This document shows positions 41,372 through 52,125 of a stretch of DNA of 64,000 bases, one piece after another (within the stretch, counting starts at the first letter, position 1; the number at the start of each line of letters is the position of its first letter). The notes below the pieces were generated by a model. That model was not told where the DNA came from, searched no databases, and saw only the letters and a program-made list of their open reading frames with translations. The stretch covers positions 310,001 through 374,000 of the forward strand of contig NZ_JAGKJJ010000006.1 in the NCBI RefSeq assembly GCF_020329505.1. The letters are read 5' to 3'. Position numbers and translations under genes: made by a program. Source of the stretch: Bradyrhizobium semiaridum (GTDB lineage Bacteria > Pseudomonadota > Alphaproteobacteria > Rhizobiales > Xanthobacteraceae).

Positions 41372-42127
41372 ATGGACACAAAGAAGGGTATGACCCAGGC
41401 CACGCCCAACATCCTTGTCGTCGAGGACGACCGCGAGACGCGGACCCTCATCGCAAAATATCTCCGCACCAATTCCTGTCATGTCACCACCGCCTCCGAC
41501 GGACGCGAGATGGCCCGCGCGATGACCGATCATCGCGTGGACCTGCTGGTGCTCGACGTCATGCTGCCGGGCGAGGACGGGCTCAGCCTGTGCCGCAAGG
41601 TGCGCGCGGAATCGCAGACGCCGATCATCATGCTGACCGCGCGCGGCGAGGACGTCGACCGCATCCTCGGCCTCGAGATGGGCGCCGACGATTATCTGGC
41701 AAAGCCGTTCAACCCGCGCGAGCTGCTGGCGCGGATCAACGCGGTGCTGCGCCGCCAGGCTGCCGCGCGCAACGCCAGCGCGATCGAGGGTGCGACAGTG
41801 CTGACCTTCCTCGGCTGGAAGATCGACATCCGTTTGCGCGAGCTGCGCAACCCGGAGGGTGCGCGCGTCGCCATGACCAGCGCCGAGTTCGACCTGCTCA
41901 GGACGTTCTGCGAGCGGCCCGGCCGCGTGCTGTCGCGCGACAGCCTGCTCGACCTGACCCAGGGCCGCAGCGCCGGTTCGTTCGAACGCTCGATCGACGT
42001 TCTGGTCAGCCGCATCCGCCGCAAGATCGAGCCCGACCCGCAGGAGGCCACCATGATCAAGACGGTGCGCTCCGGCGGCTATGTGTTCACCCCGCGGGTG
42101 GAGGCGGTTGCCGCTGCGAGCAACTGA
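41372..42127 (+). CDS. OmpR-family response regulator
   Basis: 251 residues. Receiver domain (about 13-125): NILVVEDDRETRTLIAKYLR, phospho-Asp in LLVLDVMLPGEDGL (about 62), IIMLTARGEDVDRILGLEMG, ADDYLAKPFNPRELLARI with the conserved Lys. C-terminal winged helix (about 150-240): VAMTSAEFDLLRTFCERPGR, VLSRDSLLDLTQGRSAG, DVLVSRIRRKIEPDPQ and the wing MIKTVRSGGYVFTP. Start at ATG 41372 or the Met seven codons on. The kinase gene follows after 2 bp. The GAAAC pair at 41329 is a candidate autoregulatory site; function class is OmpR-like envelope or osmotic control by similarity. Confidence 0.93.
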   Translation: MDTKKGMTQATPNILVVEDDRETRTLIAKYLRTNSCHVTTASDGREMARAMTDHRVDLLVLDVMLPGEDGLSLCRKVRAESQTPIIMLTARGEDVDRILGLEMGADDYLAKPFNPRELLARINAVLRRQAAARNASAIEGATVLTFLGWKIDIRLRELRNPEGARVAMTSAEFDLLRTFCERPGRVLSRDSLLDLTQGRSAGSFERSIDVLVSRIRRKIEPDPQEATMIKTVRSGGYVFTPRVEAVAAASN

Positions 42128-42129
42128 TA

Positions 42130-43491
42130 ATGGTCATGAAGCTGCTGCGCGTCCTGACACTGCGCGGTATCGGCGCACAGATGGCGGCGCTGGTGGTGGT
42201 GTCGATCGTCGCACTGCACCTGATCATCACCGCGACCTTCCTGATCCATCGGCCCGACCAGGCCGACCCGCCGGATCGCTGGCACACCCAGCTTGCCGCC
42301 GCCGCACAGCTGCTGGGACGTGCTCCAGCGTCGGAGCGGCCGCGGCTCGCGGCCGACATCACGCGCGCCTTCCCGCAGCTTGCGGTCGGCGACCTGCCGG
42401 ACGAGACCGTCCCGATGGCCGACCCCGACACGCAGAGCCTCCACGCCTTGCGGCGGCTGGGCGCCGGCTATCGCGTCTTCCTGCTGCCGCGGGAGGCGGG
42501 CGTCACGCCGCATGACGGCGAGACCCGCCGCATCGCGATCCGCCTCCCCGACGGCGACATGATCGCCGCAAACCTGGTACCAGACCAGCACATGCGCCCA
42601 TTCTGGACGGGGCCGTGGCTGATGACGGTGCTGTTCGCCGTGATCAGCGTCACCCTGCTGAGCCTGTGGGCGGCATGGGCGCTCACGGCGCCGCTGTCGA
42701 GCTTCGTCAGGGCCGCGGAGACCTTCAGCCTCGACGGTGCCGCTGCCCCGCTGCCGGAGCGCGGTCCGGAAGAGATCCGCTCGCTGGCGAAAGCGCTGAA
42801 CCGGATGCGCGAGCGCATCACCGCACTGATCGACGACCGCACTAGGACGTTGGCCGCGATCAGCCATGATCTGCGCACGCCGATCACGCGGATGCGGCTG
42901 CGCGCGGAGTTCATCGAGGACGAGACCCATCGCCACCGCATGCTGCGCGACCTCGACCAGATGCGCTCGATGCTGGAATCGGTGCTGTCGTTCCTGCGCA
43001 ATGACCGCAAGTTGGAGGAGATGACGCTGGTCGACATCGCCAGCACGCTGCATCTGGTCACCGACCAGTTCGCCGATATGGGCCACAAGGTCGGCTACAT
43101 CGGCCCGCAGCATGCGATGGCGACGGCGCGGCCCGCCGACCTGCATCGCTGCATCACCAATCTGGTGGAGAACGCGGTACGCTTCGGCGGCGAGGTCGCG
43201 GTCCGGCTCGACGTCGCAGGCGACCGCCTCGCCATCGACGTCGAAGACGATGGCCCCGGCATTTCGGATGCGCACAAGGCGAGCGTGCTGGAGCCATTCG
43301 TGCGCGGCGACCAGGCGCGCAACATGGACGAGGACGAGGGCTTCGGCCTCGGGCTGTCGATCGCCAACGCCATTGTGCTCGCCCATGGCGGCACGCTGTC
43401 GCTGCACGACCGCAAGCCGCACGGGCTCGTGGTGCGGATCGAGCTGCCCGCACGAAAGCAGCCGCAGCAGTTGCAGAAATCCGCGGCCTGA
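42130..43491 (+). CDS. EnvZ-type sensor histidine kinase
   Basis: 453 residues; ATG 42130 is 2 bp after the regulator stop (ATG 42136 also possible). Two TM helices (about 17-37 and 160-180) frame a periplasmic domain of about 120 residues. HAMP-like linker WALTAPLSSFVRAAETFSLD, then the dimerisation box with phospho-His in AAISHDLRTPITRMRLRAEF. ATPase motifs: N-box LHRCITNLVENAVRFGG, G1 VEDDGPGISD, G2 GFGLGLSIANAIV. Phosphorylates the preceding OmpR-type regulator. The stimulus is unknown. Long open extension upstream through the regulator gene is only a high-GC artefact. Confidence 0.93.
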   Translation: MVMKLLRVLTLRGIGAQMAALVVVSIVALHLIITATFLIHRPDQADPPDRWHTQLAAAAQLLGRAPASERPRLAADITRAFPQLAVGDLPDETVPMADPDTQSLHALRRLGAGYRVFLLPREAGVTPHDGETRRIAIRLPDGDMIAANLVPDQHMRPFWTGPWLMTVLFAVISVTLLSLWAAWALTAPLSSFVRAAETFSLDGAAAPLPERGPEEIRSLAKALNRMRERITALIDDRTRTLAAISHDLRTPITRMRLRAEFIEDETHRHRMLRDLDQMRSMLESVLSFLRNDRKLEEMTLVDIASTLHLVTDQFADMGHKVGYIGPQHAMATARPADLHRCITNLVENAVRFGGEVAVRLDVAGDRLAIDVEDDGPGISDAHKASVLEPFVRGDQARNMDEDEGFGLGLSIANAIVLAHGGTLSLHDRKPHGLVVRIELPARKQPQQLQKSAA

Positions 43492-43509
43492 TCAGGTCAC
43501 TCGTTGCGC

Positions 43510-43719
43510 TCAGGCAGCGAGCGGCGTGAGCTGGACGTCGTCGTAGATCGCGATGGCTTCGAAACGGTAATTGCAGGCGCGGCAATGCCACAGGTAGGAC
43601 GTGCGGCCGTCGCCATGCTCGACCCAGTCCGGCCGCGCGATCGGCTTGCCGCATTGCGCACAGGGATTTTCACGAGGCATGAAACCAAGATCTTGGCGGG
43701 CCAAATCCTGACGAGTCAT
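43510..43719 (-). CDS. Small zinc-ribbon-like protein, 69 aa
   Basis: MTRQDLARQDLGFMPRENPC then AQCGKPIARPDWVEHGDGRT, YLWHCRACNYRFEAIAIY. Two CxxC pairs (CAQC and CRAC) spaced by about 30 residues would bind one zinc. The ATG at 43719 has SD GGGAG 8 nt upstream; Met14 is an alternative start. Function unknown; converges on the kinase gene with an 18-bp gap. Confidence 0.7.
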   Translation of the reverse strand: MTRQDLARQDLGFMPRENPCAQCGKPIARPDWVEHGDGRTSYLWHCRACNYRFEAIAIYDDVQLTPLAA

Positions 43720-44012
43720 GGCGCATCTCCCGAGTAGAAATCCTTTTTATGCTTGGAATGGACAATCGTGCTGACTGAAACCCCTGCACGTCGCCTTTGC
43801 CAGTGTAGACCTTTGTTGAGTCGTTTGCACGACAATCCGCTGCGTGCGACATACGGGAAAATCGATCCTGACAATTTGCAGCGCTTTGCGCGTCATCTGC
43901 GATTCCGCAAAATCACGTACGCGTCGGTTCCATTTTGCACGGCTTTGCCATATTCCTGCCCGCTCGCCGTACCAATGAAACCGCCGAACCTGACCGGCCC
44001 GATTGACCAGAC

Positions 44013-44384
44013 ATGACGATCTCTCAGACTGTTGCCTGGATCGCCGCGATTGCGGGCGGCACCATCGGGCTGATGCAGATCAAGCTCGGCACTGCGCGCG
44101 GGCTCGGCTACACCGGCACCGCCGAGGGGCTGCGCGACCCTGCGACCAATCTCAAATACGGCATTAAATACCTCGCCGGCGCGTTCCGCGCCGCAGGCGG
44201 CAATCATGATCGAGCCGTGCGTTATTTCGCGGGCGGGTATTACTATGTCGCAAAGCGCCAGCGCGGCATGCACCTGAACGAGGCGAAGCACGGCGGCGTG
44301 AGTGCACCGCCGAAGGAGCTTGCCCGGCAGGATCAGGTGACCGCCGAGACCGCCGAGGCCAAGCCGGAACAGGCTGCAAAATAA
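44013..44384 (+). pseudogene. Lytic transglycosylase (SLT) C-terminal fragment lacking catalytic Glu
   Basis: 123 residues. From GTIGLMQIKLGTARGLGYTG the sequence matches the second half of an SLT/goose-lysozyme-like domain: LRDPATNLKYGIKYLAGAFR, AAGGNHDRAVRYFAGGYYYV. The first half with the catalytic glutamate and the ESxxNPxAxS segment is absent, and the 12 residues before GLMQI are not homologous in style. The preceding 290 bp contain no SLT sequence in any frame that I can see. So this is a 5'-truncated remnant, unless the fragment has been kept as a non-catalytic binder. The Glu/Ala/Lys tail is natural. Confidence 0.65.
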
Positions 44385-44540
44385 GGGGTGACGGCGCTGA
44401 CAGCCCGCCACGATGCGGGCGCCGGCTCACGCTTCACCACTTACTATTCACCACCATAACGACGCGCGCTGCGGCAGCGCAACCGCACCCGATACGCCGA
44501 AGGCGGCGGCACATCGCGCCGTGCAGTTCCTGCATACACG

Positions 44541-44568
44541 TTGACACGCCCAGCCATCCGCCTACATT
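44541..44568 (+). promoter_or_regulatory. Promoter of the thiamine operon
   Basis: TTGACA (44541-44546), 16 bp, TACATT (44563-44568). A transcript would start at about 44575, exactly where the TPP riboswitch fold begins. Confidence 0.6.
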
Positions 44569-44576
44569 GGGGCCGT

Positions 44577-44697
44577 TCCGAGGGGTGCTCCGAAGGAGGA
44601 GCTGAGATACCGCAAGCTTGGACCCGCCAGAGTGGCGGCAAGTCCGGGACCGCGGTGACCCTTTGAACCTGATCCGGGTCATGCCGGCGAAGGGACA
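44577..44697 (+). ncRNA. TPP riboswitch (THI element)
   Basis: Conserved core: GGGGTGCTCC, GCTGAGATACC, then ACCCTTTGAACCTGATCCGG and GTCATGCCGGCGAAGGGA. The P1 arms (CCG-AGGGG near the 5' end) and the 3' AAGGGA close the fold. The element ends 3 nt before the thiO ATG, so its 3' strand also holds the ribosome-binding site (AAGGGA): TPP binding should block translation of thiO directly, as is known for many proteobacterial TPP switches. Confidence 0.93.
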
Positions 44698-44700
44698 GGG

Positions 44701-45714
44701 ATGTATCAGACGTCAAGACCGCGGGGGGATTCCCCCGTCTCCATCATCGGCGCAGGCATAGCCGGCGCCTGGCATGCGCTCTTGTTCGCAGAGGCCGGAC
44801 GTGCCGTCACCCTGCATGAGCGCAGTGACGCCGCGATGACGGAATCCACAAGCCATTGGGCGGGCGGCATGCTCGCGCCGTGGTGCGAGGCCGAGAGCGC
44901 CGAGCCCGCGATCTCGCGGCTCGGCATCCGCTCGCTCGATCTGTGGCGGCGGCATTTTCCCAAAACCCCGTTCAACGGCTCGCTGGTGGTGGCGCATCCG
45001 CGCGACCGCGCCGATTTCGAGCGCTTCGCCCGCATGACCAGCGGCCACCGTCGGCTGGATGCGCAAGGGATCGGCGAGCTGGAGCCGTCGCTGGAGGGCC
45101 GTTTCCGCGATGGCCTGTTCTATCCGGGCGAGGGCCATGTCGAGCCGCGCCGCGTGCTGCCGCAGTTGCATGCAGCGATCGAGCGCGCCGGCGGCGCTAT
45201 CCGCTTCGGCAGCGAGGCCGAGGCCGGCGATCTCGACGGTCTCGTGATCGACTGCCGCGGCCTTTCGGCGCGCGACCGTGAGCGTGGCCTGCGCGGCGTC
45301 AAGGGCGAGATGATCATCATCGAGACCCCGGAGGTCGAGCTGGCGCGCCCGGTGCGGCTGATCCATCCGCGCTGGCCGCTCTACGTGATCCCGCGCGGCG
45401 ACGGCCGCTTCATGCTGGGCGCCACCTCGATCGAGGCCGAGGATACCGGCGTCAGCGTCCGCTCGGCACTCGAGCTCTTGGGCGCCGCTTATGTCGTGCA
45501 TCCGGCATTCGGCGAGGCGCGCATCGTCGAATTCGGCGCCGGGCTGCGGCCGGCATTTCCCGACAATCTGCCCAAAATCAGGATCGAGCCGGAACGCATC
45601 ACGGTGAACGGACTCTACCGTCACGGCTTCCTGCTGGCGCCGGCGCTGGCCGAGCTGACGCTCGCCTATCTCGCGCGCGGCGAAATCGACAATGAGGTGA
45701 TGCAATGCGCGTGA
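44701..45714 (+). CDS. thiO: Glycine oxidase ThiO
   Basis: 337 residues. FAD-dependent oxidase of the DAO family: dinucleotide motif SIIGAGIAGAWHALLFAEAG (14-33), HWAGGMLAPWCEAESAEP, then GHVEPRRVLPQLHAAIERAG, VKGEMIIIETPEVEL and the C-terminal GLYRHGFLLAPALAELTLAY. Oxidises glycine to dehydroglycine (iminoacetate) for the thiazole ring. Starts at ATG 44701 right behind the riboswitch, whose 3' end holds the SD. First gene of thiOSGEC; overlaps thiS by 10 bp, indicating translational coupling. Confidence 0.92.
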   Translation: MYQTSRPRGDSPVSIIGAGIAGAWHALLFAEAGRAVTLHERSDAAMTESTSHWAGGMLAPWCEAESAEPAISRLGIRSLDLWRRHFPKTPFNGSLVVAHPRDRADFERFARMTSGHRRLDAQGIGELEPSLEGRFRDGLFYPGEGHVEPRRVLPQLHAAIERAGGAIRFGSEAEAGDLDGLVIDCRGLSARDRERGLRGVKGEMIIIETPEVELARPVRLIHPRWPLYVIPRGDGRFMLGATSIEAEDTGVSVRSALELLGAAYVVHPAFGEARIVEFGAGLRPAFPDNLPKIRIEPERITVNGLYRHGFLLAPALAELTLAYLARGEIDNEVMQCA

Positions 45715-45902
45715 TCGTCAACGGCGAGCAGCGGGAGATCAGCGCAGCCAGCGTCGCCGCGCTCTTGAGCGAGCTCGACTACGAGGGCACCCATTTCGCG
45801 ATCGCGCTGAACTATGACGTGGTGCCGAAGAGCCGCTGGGCCGAGACCGCGCTGAAGGCCGGCGACGAAATCGAGATCATCACGCCGCGGCAGGGAGGGT
45901 GA
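45705..45902 (+). CDS. thiS: Sulfur carrier protein ThiS
   Basis: 65 residues with beta-grasp ubiquitin-like sequence: MRVIVNGEQREISAASVAAL, VPKSRWAETALKAGDEIEII and the obligatory C-terminal Gly-Gly (TPRQGG), which is adenylated then thiocarboxylated to donate sulfur to ThiG. No thiF is present in the window, so the activating enzyme must be elsewhere. Its start lies within the end of thiO. A 120-bp palindromic repeat separates it from thiG. Confidence 0.92.
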   Translation: MRVIVNGEQREISAASVAALLSELDYEGTHFAIALNYDVVPKSRWAETALKAGDEIEIITPRQGG

Positions 45903-45930
45903 TGGGCATGCGCACAGGCTCTCTCCCCAC

Positions 45931-46050
45931 ATCGCCCCGGCGCAGGCGGGGACCCATAACCACGACCGGGAATCGTCGGAAAGAACGGCGCCCCGTGCGC
46001 CCCATTGAAGGGCCGCGGAGTATGGGTCCCGGCCTGCGCCGGGACGACGA
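45931..46050. repeat. Palindromic repeat between thiS and thiG
   Basis: Left arm CCCCGGCGCAGGCGGGGACC and CATAACCACGACC; right arm TATGGGTCCCGGCCTGCGCC-GGGACGAC. Same general family as 13617 (ACCCATAACCAC / ATGGGTCC). Lies inside the operon, so it may act as an mRNA processing or stability element. Confidence 0.7.
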
Positions 46051-46086
46051 TCGAGTGCGGGGCTGAGAGCAGAGAGACACGGATCT

Positions 46087-46869
46087 ATGGTCACTTTCTA
46101 CGGCAAATCCTTCCCCTCCCGCCTTCTGATCGGCACGGCGCTGTACCCCTCGCCCGCGATCATGCAGGCGGCGATCCGCGCCTCGGGCGCGAGTATCGTC
46201 ACCGTTTCATTGCGACGAGAAGCCGCGGGCGGCAAGACCGGGGACGCGTTCTGGTCGCTGATCCGCGAGCTTGGCGTCAGCGTGCTGCCGAACACCGCCG
46301 GCTGCCGCAGCGTCAAGGAGGCCGTCACCACCGCCAAGCTGGCGCGCGAATTGTTCGGCACGCCCTGGATCAAGCTCGAGGTGATCGCCGACAACGACAC
46401 GCTGCAGCCCGACGTGGTCGGCCTCGTCGAAGCCGCGACCATCCTGATCAAGGACGGTTTTGAAGTGTTTCCCTATTGCACCGAGGATCTGTCGGTCGCC
46501 TCGCGCCTGGTCGACGCCGGCTGCAAGGTGGTGATGCCGTGGGCCGCGCCGATCGGCAGCGCCAAGGGAATCATCAACCGCGATGCCTTGAGATTGCTGC
46601 GTGACCGGCTGCACGACATCACGCTGGTGGTCGATGCCGGCTTAGGGGCGCCATCGCATGCCGCCGAGGCGCTGGAGCTCGGCTACGACGCCGTGCTGCT
46701 CAACACTGCCGTCGCCAAGGCCGCCGATCCCGTCGCGATGGCCAATGCCTTCCGCCTCGGCGTCGAAGCCGGGCGCACCGCCTATGAAGCCGGCCTGATG
46801 GAGGCCCGCGACTTCGCCTCCCCCTCCACCCCTGTCGTTGGGACACCGTTCTGGCATGCCGTATCCTGA
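46087..46869 (+). CDS. thiG: Thiazole synthase ThiG
   Basis: 260 residues, (beta/alpha)8 barrel. [60 protein letters not shown] and Lys96 in [13 protein letters not shown], the Schiff-base lysine for 1-deoxyxylulose-5-phosphate. [20 protein letters not shown] and [20 protein letters not shown] complete the phosphate-binding end. Condenses DXP, dehydroglycine from ThiO and ThiS-thiocarboxylate. The 3' end overlaps thiE by 14 bp. Confidence 0.94.
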   Translation: MVTFYGKSFPSRLLIGTALYPSPAIMQAAIRASGASIVTVSLRREAAGGKTGDAFWSLIRELGVSVLPNTAGCRSVKEAVTTAKLARELFGTPWIKLEVIADNDTLQPDVVGLVEAATILIKDGFEVFPYCTEDLSVASRLVDAGCKVVMPWAAPIGSAKGIINRDALRLLRDRLHDITLVVDAGLGAPSHAAEALELGYDAVLLNTAVAKAADPVAMANAFRLGVEAGRTAYEAGLMEARDFASPSTPVVGTPFWHAVS

Positions 46870-47464
46870 TCGCTTCTATCCCGTGGTCGACACGGTCGCC
46901 TGGGTCGAGCGCCTGACCAAGCTCGGCGTCGGCACCATCCAGCTCCGTGCCAAGGAGCTCGACGACGGCGCAGCACTGCAGATCGTCACCGACGCGCTCG
47001 CGGTGACCAAGGGCACGCCGACCAAGCTCGTGGTCAACGATTACTGGCGCGCGGCGATCGTCGCCGGCGCCGAGCATCTGCATCTCGGCCAGGAGGACCT
47101 TGCGGCCGCCGACCTCGCCGAGATCCGCAACGCCAAGCTGACGCTCGGCATCTCCACCCATGACGATGCCGAGCTCGCCACCGCGCTCGCCGCCAAGCCC
47201 GACTATGTCGCGCTCGGTCCGATCTTCTTCACCACGCTGAAGTCGATGCGGTTCGAGCCGCAAGGCATTCCCAAGATCACGGAGTGGAAGAAACGGATCG
47301 GCGCGATCCCCCTTGTCGCGATCGGCGGCATCAAGTTCGAGCACGCGGCCGAGATCTTCGCGGCCGGCGCCGACTCGATCGCCGTCGTCTCCGATGTCAC
47401 CCAGAACGCCGACCCCGACGCGCGGGTGCGGCAGTGGCTCGGCCTCGAAGCGGAGGCCGCGTGA
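46856..47464 (+). CDS. thiE: Thiamine phosphate synthase ThiE
   Basis: 202 residues from the ATG at 46856 ([20 protein letters not shown]). TIM barrel: [20 protein letters not shown] (hydroxymethylpyrimidine-pyrophosphate site), [60 protein letters not shown] and [20 protein letters not shown]. Joins the thiazole and pyrimidine moieties. The start overlaps the end of thiG, so translation is coupled; the ATG at 46838 (MGHRSG) is an alternative start. After it comes a repeat-rich 194-bp gap to thiC. Confidence 0.92.
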   Translation: MPYPDRFYPVVDTVAWVERLTKLGVGTIQLRAKELDDGAALQIVTDALAVTKGTPTKLVVNDYWRAAIVAGAEHLHLGQEDLAAADLAEIRNAKLTLGISTHDDAELATALAAKPDYVALGPIFFTTLKSMRFEPQGIPKITEWKKRIGAIPLVAIGGIKFEHAAEIFAAGADSIAVVSDVTQNADPDARVRQWLGLEAEAA

Positions 47465-47549
47465 TGCGCGGCGTCGCACACTATTCAACCCGTCACCCTC
47501 GCGCAAAGGCTTCGCCTTTGTCGCTGCAGGTGGCCGCTTCTTCAGCGGC

Positions 47550-47589
47550 CCTCGAAGGGTCGACGGCTCGGCTCGTCGACCCTTCGAGG
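47550..47589. repeat. Strong hairpin repeat between thiE and thiC
   Basis: Perfect 16-bp arms CCTCGAAGGGTCGACG / CGTCGACCCTTCGAGG with an 8-nt loop, embedded in a longer repeat (CAAAGGCTTCGCCTTTG before it, CGCTGCGCGAGCACCTCAGG after it). No T-run, so probably not a terminator; likely an intra-operon mRNA stabiliser or REP unit. Confidence 0.75.
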
Positions 47590-47643
47590 CTCGCTGCGCG
47601 AGCACCTCAGGGTGACGAGGTCAACAGCATTTACAACAGTTAA

Positions 47644-49524
<1,881 letters not shown>

Positions 49525-49549
49525 GGCTACAGCACTCCCGCTGAACACG

Positions 49550-49580
49550 AGACCGGGCCCGAGTGCCCGGTCTTTTTGTT
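49550..49580 (+). terminator. Rho-independent terminator of the thi operon
   Basis: 9-bp stem AGACCGGGC / GCCCGGTCT with loop CCGAGT, then a T-run TTTTTGTTT. Confidence 0.88.
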
Positions 49581-49647
49581 TGTGGCAGAGGCGGAACCGG
49601 CATTCGCCGCCTTCAGCAAGAAGGTGACACTTCGCTAACCTAACTAT

Positions 49648-49692
49648 AGCGCAATGAGGTGGTTCAATCCTCATCGCGCTTTGGCTCTTTGT
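49648..49692. repeat. Terminator-like repeat (copy of 31944 element)
   Basis: AGCGCAATGAGG / CCTCATCGCGCT (one mismatch), loop GGTTCAAT, tail TTGGCTCTTTGTTT. Same architecture as 31944-31995. Confidence 0.6.
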
Positions 49693-49700
49693 TTGACGAT

Positions 49701-49806
49701 GTAGCCCCGGATGAGCGCAGCGATATCCGGGGCTGCATCTCTCCCGCGTGTCGCTTCCGCCGTCGCTCTTCGAGCTATGGCGGACAAGCCGCTCACGCGG
49801 GCTACG
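49701..49806. repeat. REP/BIME-like element 3
   Basis: GTAGCCCCGGATGAGCGCAG at the left, CGCTCACGCGGGCTACG at the right; an internal TCGCTTCCGCCGTCGCTCTT insertion-like segment makes it imperfect. It lies 2 bp from the end of the BVMO gene at 49809. Confidence 0.7.
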
Positions 49807-49808
49807 AA

Positions 49809-51476
49809 CTATGCCGACACGCTGGCGCCAGCCGCTCGCATACCGTCCCGCGGTCCAGCACGAAACTCAATCTCCTCGTACCCCTTCGCCGCCACGCCGT
49901 TGATGATCCCCAGGAACTTCGGCGTGCCGCCGTTGTACACGAAGTACCGCACCGTGCCCTCCTCGTGCCCTGCGACGTTGGAGTTGTAGCCGGTGAACCA
50001 CGACTTGGCCTTCCGCATCAGCATGATCTCGTACATTTTGGCGACATGCGCGGTCCAGCGCTCCTGCGCTTCCAGTGTGGCGTCGGCACGCGTGTAGCCC
50101 CGGTCCCACATGTATTTCAGCAGATCGGTGCACCAGCCGACGCCGTTCTCGATGCCGCGTGGAAAATTGGTCGAGGCCGACGCGCTTTGCGGGCCGGTCG
50201 GCATCAGCAAATTCGGAAAGCCGTGGACCAGCATGCCGAGGAAGGTGGACGGCGCGTGCTTCCATTTGTCGGCCAGTTTTTCGCCGCCGACGCCGGTGAT
50301 ATCGATCTGGTCGTAGGCGCCGGTGATGGCGTCGAAGCCGGTGGCGTAGACGATGATGTCGAACTCGTAGTCGCGTGCCGATGTGCGCAGGCCGGTTTCG
50401 GTGACGCGGACCAGCGGCGTCTCGCTGAGATCGACGAGATGCACGTTGTCGCGATTGTAGGCCTCGAAGTAGTTGGTCTCCAGCGGCAGGCGCTGCACGC
50501 CAAAGCCGTGATCCCGCGGGATCAGCTTTTCGGCGACCTTCGGATCGTTCACGCGCTGGCGGATGCGGCCGGCGATGTATTCGGACAGCTCGGCGTTGGC
50601 GGCCTCGTCCATGAAGATCTCGCGGTAGTTCGCCAGCCAGATGCCGAAGCCTGGCTCATCATAAAGCCTGTCCCACAGCTTGAGCCGCTCCTCGCGGCTC
50701 ACCTCGTAGAAACCCTGGCTCTGCGGTCCATGCACGAAGCTGCCCGGCGTCACCGCGCAGGCGGCGAAGATCTCGTCGTAGCGCGCGCGGATGTCGGCCA
50801 TTTCAGCTTCCGAGATCGCACCGTTGTTGAGCGGCGCGCTCCAGTTCGGGCGGCGCTGGAACACGGTGAGCTCGCCGACCTTGTCGGCGATCTCGCCGAT
50901 CAGCTGAATGCCGGTGGCGCCGGTGCCGATCACCGCGACCCGCTTGCCGGCGAGGTCGACCGGCTCGTGCGGCCAGTAATAGGTGTGGAAGGAGCGACCC
51001 TTGAAGTCGCTGATCCCGGGCACGCGCGGCATGGTCGGCGCCGAGAGCAATCCGATCGCGAGCACCACGAAACGGCAGGTCAGCTCGCGGCCGTCGCTGA
51101 CCACAAGGTGCCAGAGATCGCGCGTCTCGTCGAACCGCATCGCCTCGACCTTGCAATTGAACTGCATATGCTTGCGCAGATCGAACTTGTCGGCGACGTA
51201 GTTGAGGTAGCGCAGGTTCTCCGGCTGGCCGGAGAAGCGCTCCTTCCAGTGCCACTCGTCGAGCAGCTCGCGCGAGAACGAGAAGCCGTAGGTGTAGCTT
51301 TCGGAATCGAAGCGACAGCCGGGATACCGGTTCCAGTACCAGGTGCCGCCGAGATCGGGCGCGGCTTCGAGCACGGTGGCGTCGATGCCGAGATCGGCCA
51401 GCCGCTTGATCTGGTAGATACCCGCGACGCCGGCGCCGACGACGATCACCTCGTAATGGGTCTTGGCCTCTCCCAT
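49809..51476 (-). CDS. Baeyer-Villiger-type flavin monooxygenase
   Basis: 555 residues from ATG 51476 (MGEAKTHYEVIVVGAGVAGI). FAD motif GAGVAG (14-19), [20 protein letters not shown], complete BVMO fingerprint FKGRSFHTYYWP including the His that the fusion protein lacks, NADPH motif GTGATG, and ATGFDAITG. Oxidises ketones to esters or lactones, or other nucleophilic atoms, with NADPH and O2; substrate unknown. Stand-alone here, no esterase partner. An upstream in-frame extension to 51662 has no coding character. Flanked by REP elements on both sides. Confidence 0.92.
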   Translation of the reverse strand: MGEAKTHYEVIVVGAGVAGIYQIKRLADLGIDATVLEAAPDLGGTWYWNRYPGCRFDSESYTYGFSFSRELLDEWHWKERFSGQPENLRYLNYVADKFDLRKHMQFNCKVEAMRFDETRDLWHLVVSDGRELTCRFVVLAIGLLSAPTMPRVPGISDFKGRSFHTYYWPHEPVDLAGKRVAVIGTGATGIQLIGEIADKVGELTVFQRRPNWSAPLNNGAISEAEMADIRARYDEIFAACAVTPGSFVHGPQSQGFYEVSREERLKLWDRLYDEPGFGIWLANYREIFMDEAANAELSEYIAGRIRQRVNDPKVAEKLIPRDHGFGVQRLPLETNYFEAYNRDNVHLVDLSETPLVRVTETGLRTSARDYEFDIIVYATGFDAITGAYDQIDITGVGGEKLADKWKHAPSTFLGMLVHGFPNLLMPTGPQSASASTNFPRGIENGVGWCTDLLKYMWDRGYTRADATLEAQERWTAHVAKMYEIMLMRKAKSWFTGYNSNVAGHEEGTVRYFVYNGGTPKFLGIINGVAAKGYEEIEFRAGPRDGMRAAGASVSA

Positions 51477-51596
51477 GCTTCCGCTCCGGCTTCTTGATCT
51501 ATTGAGATCGATTACAGACCCTTTTGCCGAAGCAGGCAACGTGGGATCAGACGCACAACTTGCGTTGAGGCGCTGCGCACACCAGATCGATCCTCG

Positions 51597-51671
51597 CGTA
51601 GCCTGCATGAGCGCAGGCGATATCCAGGGTTTGGATCCATCCCGCATGTCGCTTGCGCTCATGCGGGCTAG
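51597..51671. repeat. REP/BIME-like element 4
   Basis: GTAGCCTGCATGAGCGCAGG / CGCTTGCGCTCATGCGGGCTA with a short centre (TTTGGATCCATCC). Occupies the promoter region between the BVMO gene and the 132-aa hypothetical. Confidence 0.7.
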
Positions 51672-51700
51672 GCATCGTCCATACCTGATCTGGGATCGCC

Positions 51701-52099
51701 ATGACCGACAATCTGACCGGTGTCTGGGACGGCAGCTACGTTCAGCCGGGCGCCGGCATGGTGACCTTCCTGGCGACGCTGATCGAGGCCCGCGGCGCGG
51801 TCAGCGGCAGCGTGACCGAGCCCTGCGTGACGCCCGGCTGTCCGCTCAGCACCCACAACGCCTCGCTTGCGGGCCATCGCGCCGGCAGCACGGTGTCGTT
51901 CGTCAAGCGCTACGAGCCGCCGGGCTACGGCTACCACACGGTGCATTACGAAGGCACGGTCAATGCGGAGGCGACGGAGATCGATGGCCGCTGGCGCATT
52001 CCGGGCACGCGGTTCTCGGGAGCGTTCTTGATGGTCCGCGCGGGCAGGGCAGCGGAGACTGTTGCGACCGAGGAAAAGATCAAGGCGCCGGCGCAGTAG
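51701..52099 (+). CDS. Conserved-looking hypothetical protein, 132 aa
   Basis: MTDNLTGVWDGSYVQPGAGM, then VTFLATLIEARGAVSGSVTE, a Cys pair PCVTPGCPL, VSFVKRYEPPGYGYHTVHYE and GRWRIPGTRFSGAFLMVRA. The alternating beta pattern with GxWxG near the N-terminus and repeated G-x-W/F turns is lipocalin/calycin-like (inference). No signal peptide. Flanked by REPs; monocistronic. Confidence 0.65.
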   Translation: MTDNLTGVWDGSYVQPGAGMVTFLATLIEARGAVSGSVTEPCVTPGCPLSTHNASLAGHRAGSTVSFVKRYEPPGYGYHTVHYEGTVNAEATEIDGRWRIPGTRFSGAFLMVRAGRAAETVATEEKIKAPAQ

Positions 52100-52125
52100 C
52101 AGGTTCGAGCAACAGGCGTGATAAA

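Noticed and set aside
41311..42129. In-frame upstream extension of the sensor kinase through the response regulator gene
   Set aside because: This frame reads as low-complexity Arg/Pro text, while the overlapping frame is a textbook OmpR-family regulator; the kinase starts at 42130.
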